From Calvatia gigantea (taxonomy: Eukaryota; Basidiomycota; Agaricomycetes; Agaricales; Lycoperdaceae), in NCBI GenBank assembly GCA_025093985.1, contig JACAAK010000007.1, forward strand, positions 2,356,001 through 2,420,000: a DNA stretch of 64,000 bases, written 5' to 3'. Positions 23,875 through 35,029 of this stretch are shown here, piece after piece. How positions within the stretch are numbered: the first letter of the stretch is position 1; each line of letters begins with the position of its first letter. Below the pieces are notes generated by a model that did not search any database, was not told where the DNA came from, and saw nothing but the letters and a program-made list of their open reading frames with translations. A program made the translations under genes and the position numbers.

Positions 23875-24642
23875 ATGCGGCGAGGACGCAAGAAGGACCT
23901 TACGATCCCGCCAACCCGAGCTCTTCTGCAGCAGCGCGACTATCGTGCTCGTAAAGCAAACTATATGGGCGAACTTGAGGAGCGTGTTCGTAAAGTAGAA
24001 GAAGAAAATGCGCGACTGCGTAGGGATCTGGAGGCAGCCAGAGCTGGGCTCGCAGTTCCAGCCGTGTTGTTAAACCCCCAAGTCGTAGGGTCATTCCTCT
24101 ATCCGTTGTGTCATGGTGTTGAAAAGAGTGTGTAGGTAGAGGCATCCCGCGAGTTGATGCAGCATCTTTCCCTTGCGACGAGCAGTCTGGCTCATTTCCA
24201 GCAAACTGTGTTTCCGGAGGGGCCTCATCCCCCTGCCCTCCCTTCTGCTTTGTCTGGAGCTATAGCGCAACCAAATGCTACATCTTTCCCGTCTCTGAAA
24301 CCTTCTCCCCGCCCTACAGAAACGGCCACACAATTTTCCAACCAAACCGAAGGACACCTGTCCAGTGCCGTTCAGACACTTTCATCGTCCCTGCCGCCAC
24401 CTGCTCCCTATCCATCCGATCCTCCGCGACCGCATCGAGAGGATTCTCCAAAACCCTCGCTTCATCGCTCAAGGCTGAGTCCCACTCCGGAATCGGAGTG
24501 CTGTGGCGGTATCCTTGACTGCCAAGAACTCGTCGAAGAAGAGGAAGGAACCAATGACCAAGTTCAACTTGTACCTGAGCGGCTCTCAGATATGCGGTCT
24601 ACATCAGAGCGTCCGTTCTATACTCAAGAGGACCGGTTTTAG
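23875..24642 (+). CDS. bZIP transcription factor
   Basis: DNA-binding regulator. The start at 23875 (MRRGRKKDLTIPPTRALLQQ) leads into a basic region, RDYRARKANYMGELEER, followed by a leucine-zipper-like heptad stretch (VRKVEEENARLRRDLEAARA). An intron at about 24083-24135 joins PQ to VEASRELMQHLS. The remainder is Pro/Ser-rich, with the short motif ECCGGILDCQELVEEEE near the C-terminus, which recurs in Agaricomycete bZIPs of this type. The stop is at 24640-24642. An overlapping Lys-rich alternative frame at 24503-24691 was not chosen because the CCGGILDC motif supports the frame used. Targets are unknown. It lies directly downstream of TRR1 on the same strand, but no functional link is shown. 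Confidence 0.8.
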
Positions 24643-25675
24643 AACCTGGAATAAGCACTTTCGTTTTTACTTGTGTCCTCTTGGCCTTTGAGCCGCCGCC
24701 GCTCCGCCCGTATCTATGTATAATCCGGTATTATTTGTAACTCTCGCCGCGAACATTTCGCTTTACATAGTATCTTTATGCTAGAAGTATCGGTCAGGCC
24801 AATCATGTCATGGGTGGAGATGATCTGGGCTGCTGAATATGCAGCGAAGACGGCCAAGATGCAGCTGGGGCGTCCCTTGTCAAACACTTGAGTGGGATTG
24901 TCACGGGAAATATACATACTCTTGTGGGGTAGGGTAGAGGGATTACCCTCGCACATCGTATCAACAAAAGGTAAGTGTTCTTGTTTCCCTTCTTCGTCTC
25001 CGATAGGTAGCCCCATCAGATTCATCGCATTTTAGGCATTAAGAGCGTCGTTGTAATGGTTCATGAAGTTTGGTAAATGTCGGACTTTGTCGGAATAAAG
25101 CTCTGCAAACCAGGTGTATTTGCACATAACTTGGGCAGTGCGGTCAATTTGCGCTTGGGTTCGCATGGTTAAGGAAGGTTTGTGGTGCCTGAGATTTGAA
25201 ATTTGGACCCACCTTTTTGTTTACTTACCATTAGCCATGCCCTGGGGTGTATCGTGATGCCCTAGTTGTTTGTTGACCGCCTTTGTTGCACATCCAACGA
25301 TTCAGCTCAAAATCCACGTAATTGAAGTACTCTCGGCAATGGCCAATTTCAACCAATTAAGCAGCGATCGGGCAGGCAGTTGACTACAAAATGTTCGTAG
25401 ATTGAGGTACCCCCCCCCCCTTCACTCCCTCCGTGTCCCTGGGTCATTGCCTCATGTATCCCATCTTATACTTTATTCGGTATCTATTTATGGCCCTTGC
25501 TGTTAAAATTTTCCTTTGTATCTTTATGCTCGAAGTATTATGATTCCTTGTAGGAGTCATCGAACACTCACACTTATCATTAAACATGTCCTAAATTGTA
25601 TCTAGTACAGATAACAAAACTAGTCGAGGTCGTCAGGAGCACGTTTCAAAAATCAGATTGTCCATCTTTCACATC
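24643..25675. other. Intergenic, no gene recognised
   Basis: About 1 kb between the 3' ends of the bZIP gene and ACR3. It contains a ten-base C run near 25411. No coding signal was seen. Confidence 0.45.
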
Positions 25676-27096
25676 TCACGCCATTTGCTTTCCTTCGACG
25701 TTATCATCCAACTTCTGCCAGCCCAGTTTCTGTTTGGCGAGAAGCGCCACCCAGGTTAAAGACAGCAGAACCGGAACCTCGACCAAAGGCCCAATGGTTG
25801 CCGCGAGTGCCTGTTGGGAGTCGACCCCGTAAACCGCAATCGCGACGGCGATCGCAAGTTCCTGAATACAATTCCAATGGTTAGCGGGCCAAATGCTTAT
25901 TGGGGAGTATTAGTAGGGGGACGTACGAAGTTGTTACTGGCCGCTGTGAAAGCCTGAGAGACGGCGACGTCATAATCGAAGGTCCGATTGACAGTTCTGT
26001 GGTCTTTGCGCGATAGGTAATACATGAACGCGAAAGCGGACGTCCACATGATGACGAAGTATAACACCAAGGGGACGATAACGCGGAAAACTGGACCTAT
26101 GTTGTGGAGAATTTGGTGGCCTTGGTACGCGAAGAGGACGATGATCGTGTAGAGGAGGCCCAGGAGAGCAATAGGGGAAAAGAACGGAATGAACTTTTCA
26201 TCGAGGAATCGCTTTCCGAGGGTGAACCAGATCAAATAGCGAGTGATAACGCCCGCGACTAATGGGATACCGAGATACTGTGAGGAGAGAGAGGCATGAG
26301 TACTTGATATTATGTTAATACCGCACACGTACGATTAAAACGGAGATAGCAACGTCTTTGTAAGAAACATGGAGAGTTGATCCTTGTCCTCCAATGATGT
26401 TGATGAACAACACAGCATATGGTGAGTATAGAACAATTTGCAATATGGCGTTGACGACGACTAAAATTGCGCAGTATTCTCCGTCACCCTTTGCGAGGGC
26501 GTTCCAAATCATGACCATCGCAATACATCGAGCGATGCCGACCATAATGACACCAGTGCGATAAGTAGGAAGGTCGGGTAGAGTGGCCCAAGCCAAACCT
26601 AACATCACGAACGGGCCAATGATCCAGTTCAGTACGAGAGAGATACCGATATGCTTCCATATTTTGATGCCTGAGAATATTCCCGGGAGTTTCTCGTACT
26701 GGACTTTGGTGAGAACTGGCCACATCATAACGACGAGCCCGACTGCGATGGCTGTTTATCGTAGTGTGAGCACGACTGAGGGAACGGAGGGAAGTGAGTA
26801 TACTGACGAACGGAAACACCGTCAAAGTCGATAGTATTGAGGGCGTCCCTGACTTTGGGTGCGAATTCGCTCAGGATAACACCGAGAATCATGGACAAAA
26901 GAATCAAGGGGGAGAGCAGGCGGTCGAGGATGCTCAATTGACCCCATACATCTAGAGGATGAATGAGATTCGCTAGTGGTTAATGGGTGATTGATCATAT
27001 ACGTTTAGTTGATGGAAGTTGGACAGGGTCCGATTGAGATTGGGGATCCTGGGGTTTCTCGTTAATGGGAGCTACTTTGCAAGTGACACAGGGCAT
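25676..27096 (-). CDS. ACR3: Arsenite efflux transporter
   Basis: Plasma-membrane permease of the ACR3 family that exports arsenite. It starts at 27096 with a short cytosolic lead ([15 protein letters not shown]). An intron follows, then hydrophobic helices: [60 protein letters not shown], the conserved TM4 cysteine region [53 protein letters not shown] and [14 protein letters not shown]. It ends with the signature [20 protein letters not shown] and [17 protein letters not shown]. About ten membrane segments and roughly 400 residues match the family. All introns are in phase, so it is intact. The 5' flank has (TTTTGA)n tracts. Arsenic regulation is likely from the family but not visible. Confidence 0.93.
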
Positions 27097-27179
27097 GGCG
27101 AGGAGAAAGAAGACTAAAGAGAGGATAGGGCGAGAGGATCGTTTCTTCCAAGATTTTAAATGAACGCTGGGCCAGTCTG

Positions 27180-27258
27180 ATTTTGATTTTGATTTTGAAT
27201 TGCTCCTCACTTGCCAGCTGGCTGAGTAAATTTTGATTTTGATTTTGATTTTGAATTG
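27180..27258. repeat. (TTTTGA)n tracts in ACR3 5' flank
   Basis: Two imperfect hexamer tracts, each ending TTTTGAATTG, are separated by about 30 bp. A shorter relative occurs at about 23728-23743. They sit just upstream of the ACR3 start codon. Confidence 0.6.
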
Positions 27259-27691
27259 TGCTTTCATTGGTCAGCCAGTGACGTTTATCGTGTGAACTTG
27301 GTGTGAACGTTCGAACTTGGGTCATTCTGGGCAAGCGCTTGGGCTCGGGTGCTTGATATCTAATATGGAGAAACTTGAAAAGGTTGAGTACTTGAGTAAG
27401 AGAACCGGAGGATGAATATTCATACGAGAGTGAATGCTATGGCGCAAATGGCGCAAAGAGGGAAGGTACCTCGGAGGATGATGGCCCCGAGCCTCATCGG
27501 GTCCGACCCAACACTGCTTGGTGGCCCAACCCCATGCGGATCGGAGGCAAGAGTAACGGGGGTGTGCCAACGGCTGCAATGCTCTGAGACGAAAGAATGT
27601 GGGCCGTAAGCGCGTAGGGCTGGAAAGAAGTTCGTTGTGTTGCAGTAGTAAAGCAGTGTGTTGTTGATGTAATGAGTGCATGTCAAGGGTG

Positions 27692-27762
27692 TCATGCATT
27701 GATTGCACGGTGGTGCTGAACAACGACGATCAAGAGTGTAGTAGTGCATTGATTGCACGTAG
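27692..27762. repeat. Pair of 15-bp direct repeats TGCATTGATTGCACG
   Basis: The same 15-mer occurs at about 27692 and 27748. They lie in the intergenic region between the divergent ACR3 and surface-glycoprotein genes. A regulatory role is possible but unproven. Confidence 0.5.
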
Positions 27763-27958
27763 CATTGACACATCAAAAGTGCGGTGTAAAGTTGACGAGG
27801 CCTAGGCATGGTGTGCTTAGGTCCGTCTTTGGCGCTTCTCGTAGTACTGTGGGAAAGAACCTGTATATTGTGTGGTTACGGCAAATGGATGTGACGTCTT
27901 GGCTGATAATTACTGACATCGTTTCCTTGTCTTCCTCTCTTCTTTCATCCATCCGTCC

Positions 27959-30438
27959 ATGGCCCGTTCTAGCGCAGCAAGTCTGTGTCTCCTTCATCCG
28001 CCGAATTCACCCGTCCATACTCTCTCTCTTCTCCCTTCCTTGCCTCATGCTATCTGGTTCATCCTCACAGCAACAATAGGCCTTGGCGTAGTACCCGGTG
28101 TCCAAGCGTATTCTTGGACCTTCCACAGTCCTCCCCAGCAATGCGCAAACTTGAAAATAGACAGAACAGGCGACGATGGCACTCCACCATTCCGTATACT
28201 CATCATCCCATTTGGTCCGACTCCACTCGCGGCCGGTATCGAGGCACGAAAGATCACTGAACAGGTCTTCACGGAGAGAAGTGGAAGTGTTCAACTAAAA
28301 TATCCTGCAAATTCGCAGTTCGTCGCAGTGGTGAGTCCTGATTTAAATCTTTGCCGCACTGTTACCCGGTCTTTTTATTTTTATTTTTATTTTATTTTAT
28401 TTTTGTGGGCTGATAATGAGCAAACGATCGACACGGTGTTAGCGATCGTTGTTCAACTCGCTGGCTGGCTGTGCTATGTGCCATGTGTATGCGCCAGCGG
28501 GTTTATTACGTGGGGAGGGCTTTCTATCTGGAGCGACCTTGTGGAGCCCTGCGATCATCTGTGGTATTCGGTTGCCCTTGCCAGCATTTCGGGCAACGCA
28601 CCACGACAACGACGACGCAGCTAAACTGTCTTTCGAAGAGTATGGGAGTGTGACATGCTAATTCTGGTGTCGATGAGACACGGCGGGCACAGATACCCGT
28701 TGACACTCCCGTACCCGCAGCGTGAATGCTGAGCCTTCCCAAAGCGCATTCTTCGAGCTTCGCAGGGTGGCCTCTCTGTGCATGTGGTGATGGTTGCGCC
28801 CACATTGACTGCCTTCCAGGCGGGAGCTCCTATCTGTGGTGTGTGACGGTTGACGTGTATGGCGCATTGGGATTGGCTTGACCTAGAATTGCCGTGGTCC
28901 CGGCCTTTGTCACCCGTGCGTCTGGGGCTTTCTAGCCGATGTGATTGTTTGTTATCGAGGCTAAGCCCACATGTTGCACACTACTACGTCACACACGAAG
29001 CTTCTCTTCCATTTATATTGGGGGTTCTCGACCCCTGCAGGGATAGATTAAGCGGACACTAACATCCTCCGTTTTTCTTTTAATCTTTAACAGGTTAGCG
29101 ATGCAAAAGGTTTTGGCTCGGGCGGGACGAGCGTTGCAGCTCAAGTAGGCCAATCAACAGACCCATCCTGCTTCGACGCAACAAAAAGTGTATCACCCGA
29201 ATTCGTGTTCTCTATTGAACCCGCAAACCAAGTGGTGCAATGTCAGCCTATGCGGATTTGGTGGGATCCCGCAGTAGTCAGAGGGTACGTTTTCCTATTA
29301 GAGGCTTAGCTGCGTTTCTAGCTCCTGTGGCTAATTTTGATTTCTCATTCTTTTTCTTAAACTTGTCGCTTTCATTCCTGTCGGTCGTTAGGACACCCAA
29401 CTTCTTGGGCGTTATTCCTGGAGGACAAAGTTTTGCAATTCCACGCGGGGAGCTCACGCGGGTGGACAACCAGGGTATTGGATTCACGTGGGTGCCGAAT
29501 GTAAGAACTGGGACGACATTGATGTTAGTGGGTGGTGATGATCGGGGGAACGGGACGGCTGGGAGTATTTTTAATGTGGTTAGTGGTGGGATTCAAAATG
29601 ATTCGGGGTGTTTGGGCCAGGATTCGCCGAGTTCGACGCCTGGGAATCCTGCTGGAGGAAGTTATCCGACGAGTAGTACTGGAGCGGGTGTTGGCGGTGG
29701 CGGCGGCGGCAGCGGTGGCAGTGGTGGTGGCAGTGGTGGCGGAAATGGGTGAGTTTTCTTTTCCATGTGATTTCTTATGAATTTATAGCTGAAAGGCGGC
29801 GTATACACAGCGGTGGGGGTTCGAACACAGGTGCGATTGTGGGAGGTGTCATTGGAGGATTGGCCCTCATCACCGCAATCATCCTGGCACTGTTCCTCCT
29901 CAGACGTCGGTCCAAACACAAAAAGAGGATTAGTAAACGCTCTGTTGATTTACTGAATGAAGATTACGACGATGACGACGACGGTCCCCGACCACACCCT
30001 AACCAACCCCCTCATCAACTCGACGAATATTACACGCCTGAACCGTTCATGGTGCCTGATACTTCAACTATGCCTGATAGTACGACAGCAGACGGACACG
30101 GTATTGGAGGTTCTAGTAGACCGATGAGCGGGATATCACAGACTTACAGCCGGAGCGGGACTCCGGATTTTCCGGGGCCTGGGGGTTCGCAAGGATATGG
30201 ATGGGCCGCGGGAAGTACAGCGACGAGTAGCAGCAGGAAGGGCGTGCTTCCTAGGATGAGACCAGTGAATATTGTGCAGCATGAGGATGCAGGACCGCCA
30301 CCTGTTCCTGCCGGAGATGAGGGTAAAGACGAGCCGGAGACGATTGAGTTGCCACCTGCGTATACGGCTGTCCGGAACGTTGGTGTGGATTCGAATGCGA
30401 CTCCACCTGGAAATGCGCCTGCTCCTGGTACCCTCTAG
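27959..30438 (+). CDS. Single-pass surface glycoprotein with Gly/Ser-rich stalk
   Basis: Starts at 27959. A hydrophobic segment ending GLGVVPGVQA, followed by YSWTF, acts as signal peptide. The ectodomain has paired Cys and repeats seen in Agaricomycete membrane-anchored proteins (HSPPQQCANLKIDRTG, GSVQLKYPANSQFVAV, VVQCQPMRIWWDP, GVIPGGQSFAIP). A Gly/Ser/Thr stalk with a glycine run follows. The transmembrane helix AIVGGVIGGLALITAIILAL is stopped by RRRSKHKKR. A disordered cytosolic tail contains an Asp run and ends ELPPAYTAVRNV with a PPxY motif. The stop is at 30436-30438. Splice junctions are in phase. The first intron, about 28332-29093, is unusually long (about 760 nt). Function is unknown; sensing or adhesion at the cell surface is inferred from architecture only. 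Confidence 0.75.
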
Positions 30439-30585
30439 AGTATGAAGCACTGGAGTGATGGGAGGTCTTTTATGATTGTGGAATTCATTGCATGTTCGTT
30501 GTTATGTGGTTTCTAAGTGGACTTTATTGCTTTGCATTCTCTCATTGATTTGCGTTTCCCCCCCTTTCCCCCCCCTTTTTTTTTT

Positions 30586-30690
30586 TACTGAGGAGCTATG
30601 TACTGGATTCGGCATTACAGTATTTGATGAGGACGCTCACCCCGATTTCTCGGGTTTGTGGTGTATTGCGTGTAATCTTATCACTGCAGG
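30586..30690. repeat. Flanking direct repeat, copy A
   Basis: Aligns in the same orientation with 32038-32141. Shared blocks include GGCATTACAGTA, TATTGCGTGT and CTTATCACTGCAGG. The two copies flank the unknown minus-strand gene. This copy lies in the 3' region of the glycoprotein gene. Confidence 0.65.
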
Positions 30691-30990
30691 ACACTAAGTA
30701 GCTATGCAATTGAATTAAAGTAAGATGTGGCAGAAACAATAAAGATTTGTTGTTTTAAAATCACGGCTCCAAACCTGCGAGGTGCCCCGATTCAAATCAG
30801 TTACCGTTACGACTCTATTTCTGTAAATATGTCTAGTCAATCGATTTATTTCACGATTTAAAATCTCGAATAACAGCTTTAGCACCCCCCCGCGTTGACT
30901 ACTGATCCTGATTGGTTTCAGGTGAGATAAAAAATGAAGGAAGCATGATAATTAAAGCTTCAACAAAGAAGTATAAAAAAAGGCATAGCA

Positions 30991-31945
30991 CTAGAAATCC
31001 CACATCGAGACAGCGGTCTGAGCGGATGGCCCAGCGAGCTCCCCAGAAGAAGTACTTCGGGGCGACATGACATCAATTCCACCATGATAATGTCCCACAG
31101 GAAAGAAGTTAGATCCTCGTTCTGGGTCAGACAGGTGATCATTTTGCATCTCTGGTCTCTTTGCAGCAAATTGAGGTAGAGAATGGGCGACCACTGGTGA
31201 TGGTCCAGTGGACACTGAGTCGAGGTATTTTTTATGGTCAACCCACAACTTGACAAAGTGATGAAGGTTTTCATGCTCAGCACGGAATTCACCCCGGATG
31301 AAGGCCTGCCCAACCTGTATTGAGTGTTGGACAAATTCATCATAGTACACCCCAAGATGTTGGAGGGCGAGTTCACATTCACTGGTGACTTGGCGAAGAT
31401 CGGCTGTTATAGCTTGTATGTGTTCTTTACTGACTAGGTATGAAAAGGTGAGCAAGATCCTGAAACTAAAGCAGTTGTGAAGCCTACCCTGTTTCAACCT
31501 AGGCGATGACAATGCCAATTGCATAAAACTCTCAAAGCTCTGGAGCCACATGTGAAGTTCCGTGCACCTATCTTGATATTCTTTTGCCAAAATCCGGCCA
31601 GAGTCAGCACAATTTTGCGCCAAATCCGACGCCCTGCAATTGTCCATGACATGATCAAGGAACAGTTTGTATGCATTCAGGCAAGTCCAGGTTGCCAAAG
31701 CTTGACTGCACTTTCAAGGCCAAGTCTGCAAACTTTGTGCTAACACCCTCGAGCAGCAGAATCTGGCGATTGTCCTCATGTAAAAGGCCTTGAAGTTGCA
31801 CGAGTAGTGGTATTGGCTTTTTAAGTGATTCCTGAACTGCCGAAAAACGGCTCTGAGCGGGAGGAGCCTGCCGCAATGAATGAGCCAGACTTCATAGGAT
31901 AATGGGGAAGCAACATACTACAAGATAGCCTGTACTGTTCGACAT
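30991..31945 (-). CDS. Hypothetical helical protein
   Basis: Predicted from 31945 (MSNSTGYL). A first intron joins it to APPAQSRFSAVQESLKKPIP, then QGLLHEDNRQILLLEGVSTK. One extra base near 31695 shifts the frame to WTCLNAYKLFLDHVMDN. A 54-nt intron joins RLKQ to VSKEHIQAITADLRQVTSEC. The C-terminus is disordered and ends AVSMWDF. Composition suggests an alpha-helical, possibly coiled-coil protein without membrane segments. I recognise no family. The gene is enclosed by about 105-bp direct repeats, which hints that it arrived by, or was left by, a duplication or insertion. Confidence 0.45.
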
Positions 31946-33112
31946 CTGAATTGAGGCTGGTGGGGTTGGCGAGGTAGTGGCAATGTGAGTCAAACTCATG
32001 TTTTGTAGTCTCTCATTCAAGACTTGCCCCCCTTTTCTACTGTGGAGCTATGAATCAAATTTGGCATTACAGTACTTGAGGAGGTCACTCGCTCAGATTC
32101 TCAAATTTGTAATATATTGCGTGTGATCTTATCACTGCAGGTAATATGGTCGAGTTGGTGATTTTCCGGGTTGTGGTTATCGGCCAAACTGTGGCGCAAC
32201 CAGGGGAGACCATCTTGAAACTGCTGCCATGGATAGCATGGACACCAATGCACGTATGCGTGTCGGTGGGCGCTGGTATGAATACTTGCTTTGCGTGATA
32301 GATTAGTTTTGGGCCTCTGACAGCATTGCAATGAAAAAGGGTGAAATAGATCACACTGGTGTAGGGCGACAACGTTTCGCCTGCCTTTGAATCGGGAGGT
32401 GCAGATAGGGGAGCGCGTATTAATAATAGGTGCAACACAGCCCTTTTGTCGAAGGCAGGAAGTGACATTCAACGTCAAAATAAACAATCACGTGCATACA
32501 TCGCGAAACTCGAAAGTAGGTCAATATCTTTCAAAGCCTGTTGAGTAGGGTGTCGGCTCGTTTGGGCGCAGGTGCCCTAGTAAGTGTGTGAAAAGCATTG
32601 ATATAACTTGCGATGCATTTGTGGAAATTTTTGGTTCCTCGCGGGCGGGGTTTTTCCCTCCCCTTGATATTGGACCGTTTCCTCGACCTTACGGAATTCG
32701 TGTTCTGTGACTGTGGAGTTTACAGTGCGAGGGGGTTGAGGGGGCTCAGGGGGGTGCAGGAGAAAATTTTCCTCCTCTTGAATTCTGAAGTTAACAATAA
32801 AGGCAAAAATCAAGGCTATGTTCATGGACTCAGAGCCGAGTCCTTGTCGTAACCGCATATGTACGGCCTAACTGCGAACACTCCGACAACAGGGACCACA
32901 TTAAATTTACTATTTGACACAATTTCCTACTGCGAACAATCCGGTCTTTCCCTACCACTCATTCACCCGAATGATGCGGCTTGCAATCCTGCTTACAATA
33001 GTAGCCCTGATGACGTTTTAAATTGTTTTCCGCCTGACTTATTTTTAGATCTATTTAAAAGCTCACCGGATTCGCATTCGCACCCTCCCAATCTTGACTC
33101 TGTTATACCATT
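31946..33112. other. Intergenic with repeat copy B and a TATA-like box
   Basis: No gene was recognised. Copy B of the flanking direct repeat lies at 32038-32141. A TATTTAAAAG sequence at about 33051-33060 lies some 55 bp before the epoxide hydrolase start and probably serves as its TATA element. Confidence 0.45.
32038..32141. repeat. Flanking direct repeat, copy B
   Basis: Partner of 30586-30690, same orientation, with clear point divergence. See copy A for the shared blocks. Confidence 0.65.
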
Positions 33113-34700
33113 ATGTCAGCCGAAAAGTACTTCAAGATCGCTGTTTCCGACAAGGATATCGCTCTGTTGAAGAAGAAACTTGAGTTAACGAGGTTTCCCG
33201 ATGAACTCGAAAACGTAGGACGAGATTATGGCGCGCCATTGGAGGATATCCAACGTTTGGTCGCGTACTGGAAAGACGGATACGACTGGCGGAAACATGA
33301 AGCCCAACTCAATGAAGAGTTACCGCAATTCACGCGTGATATCGAGGTCGAAGGGTTCGGTTCTTTGAGCGTACACTATATCCACAAGAAGAGCGAGGTG
33401 CCTTCGGCGGTTCCATTGCTTTTTATTCACGGATGTGAGTAGTTTTACCGGCGCTGATAAGGTCTTGGCTGACCAACCTGGGTAGGGCCTGGAAGTTTCC
33501 TGGAAGTCAGGAAGATCTTGCCATTGTTGACTGAAGACACTCCCGAACATCCTAGCTTCCATGTCGTGGCGATCAGCTTACCAGGATACGGCTTCTCGGA
33601 GGCACCAAAGAAGAGAGGGTTCGGCATGGCCCAATATGCGGAGGTATGTTTTCCGCGGGTCTTTCGATCGCGTGTTGTGCTCAGGAAGGAGGTGTAGGTA
33701 TCTCACAAGCTAATGCTCGCCCTCGGGTATAACGAGTATGGTGCGTCGCGGTTGTGCGGCTGACGCTTGTGCTATTGATAGCCGTTTGATAGTGACCCAA
33801 GGGGGCGATTGGGGGGCCTTTGTGCGTTTTACTTTTGGTCTTTCTACACCACATCCTCCTAATTTTGTCGCGTCAGATTACTCGACGTATCGCGATTGAC
33901 TATGGCCAGAAACACAACAAAGCCTGGCACACTAACATGCCACTGTACGGCTGACGCTCCATCACTATTAAGCAGCGACTGACGCTTTGCTTGAAGGACC
34001 AACCCCCCTCACCCGTGGAATCGTCCCCTGTTGTTTTTGCAGTACCTCATCACCAAACTCACACCTGCCGAGAAAGCTGGGATAGAGCGAACACAGTGGT
34101 TTCAGAAGGAAGGCCAAGGATACCTTTTGCAACAGTCCACTCAGCCGCAGACACTTGGATATAGTCTCGCTGACTCTCCTGCCGGCCTCCTCGGTTGGAT
34201 ATATGAGAAGCTCTTGAAATGGACGGACGATTATCCCTGGACTGACGACGAAGGTTTGTTGACCCATGCCAGGTGGTTCTATCAGCGGGTTGCTTAGATT
34301 TTTTCCCTGCCAGTTCTCACATGGATTTCCATCTATTGGTTCTCTCGCTCCGGGCCTGCCGCCTCGATCAGGATATACTACGAAGTCACAAAGAACGGGA
34401 GGCAGTTATATAGCGAGACTGTCCGCGTTCCCACGGGCTATTCTTATTTCCCCAAGGAACTGGTGGTCGTACCTCGATAGTACGTCTCATTCGCTTGTCA
34501 TATTCGAGTAAATTAACCGACCATGTGATTTCAGCTGGTTGAAGTCGCCGAATCTCGTGTTTGAGTCTCAGCATGAGAGCGGTGGGCACTTTGCTGCTTA
34601 CGAGCGTCCCGAAGTTTTAGTTGGCGATTTGAGGAAGATGTTTGGAAGAGGTGGACCGGCATTTGGGGTCGTCAGTTCGCATAATGGGTTCAAGTTGTAA
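33113..34700 (+). CDS. Epoxide hydrolase EH-a, intact
   Basis: Microsomal-type epoxide hydrolase (EHN domain plus alpha/beta-hydrolase fold). It opens epoxides to diols through an Asp ester intermediate. It starts [16 protein letters not shown]. The EHN part has [16 protein letters not shown] and [15 protein letters not shown]. The core has the oxyanion motif [23 protein letters not shown], the nucleophile in [52 protein letters not shown] and [15 protein letters not shown]. It closes with [11 protein letters not shown] and the catalytic His in [14 protein letters not shown], then stop 34698-34700. All introns are in phase. This is the only copy on plus, the only one outside the 38.6-48.8 kb array and the most divergent. 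A TATA-like box precedes it. Substrates may be plant or fungal epoxides; not shown. Confidence 0.9.
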
Positions 34701-35029
34701 CCATTTATAGTTACTGTCTGTGTGTGTCGTGTGTATCCTTATGTATACCTGTGTCCGTTTCCCAGAACACCCTGTCTGATAGCTGAGGTACTGAGAGATT
34801 CGTATCACAACGTAAGTAGCTAATTCTACTGTACCTATGCTGGGAAATGACAATAGTCGAGTTTAGCACTTGACCACAATGACTTGTCCTATGTTATGAG
34901 GCGTAAGTACTACTTACTAGACAGGTTGTGAATAAGAAGGCGGCGCTCACGTGTTACACCAATCACAGTCACCCCTAACTCTCACGGTCCCTTCTCTTCA
35001 CCTCCACTAGCGACCAACACTTCCTATCA

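Noticed and set aside
24503..24691. Lys-rich alternative C-terminus for the bZIP factor
   Set aside because: The other frame carries the conserved CCGGILDC-type motif and a regular stop, with no extra base needed.
28360..28870. ORFs inside the long glycoprotein intron as separate genes
   Set aside because: They overlap on both strands, show no domain or splice coherence, and the flanking exons join in phase without them.
30560..30590. Poly-C/poly-T tract as a retrotransposon tail
   Set aside because: No reverse transcriptase, target duplication or poly-A end was found nearby; it is probably simple sequence in the glycoprotein 3' region.
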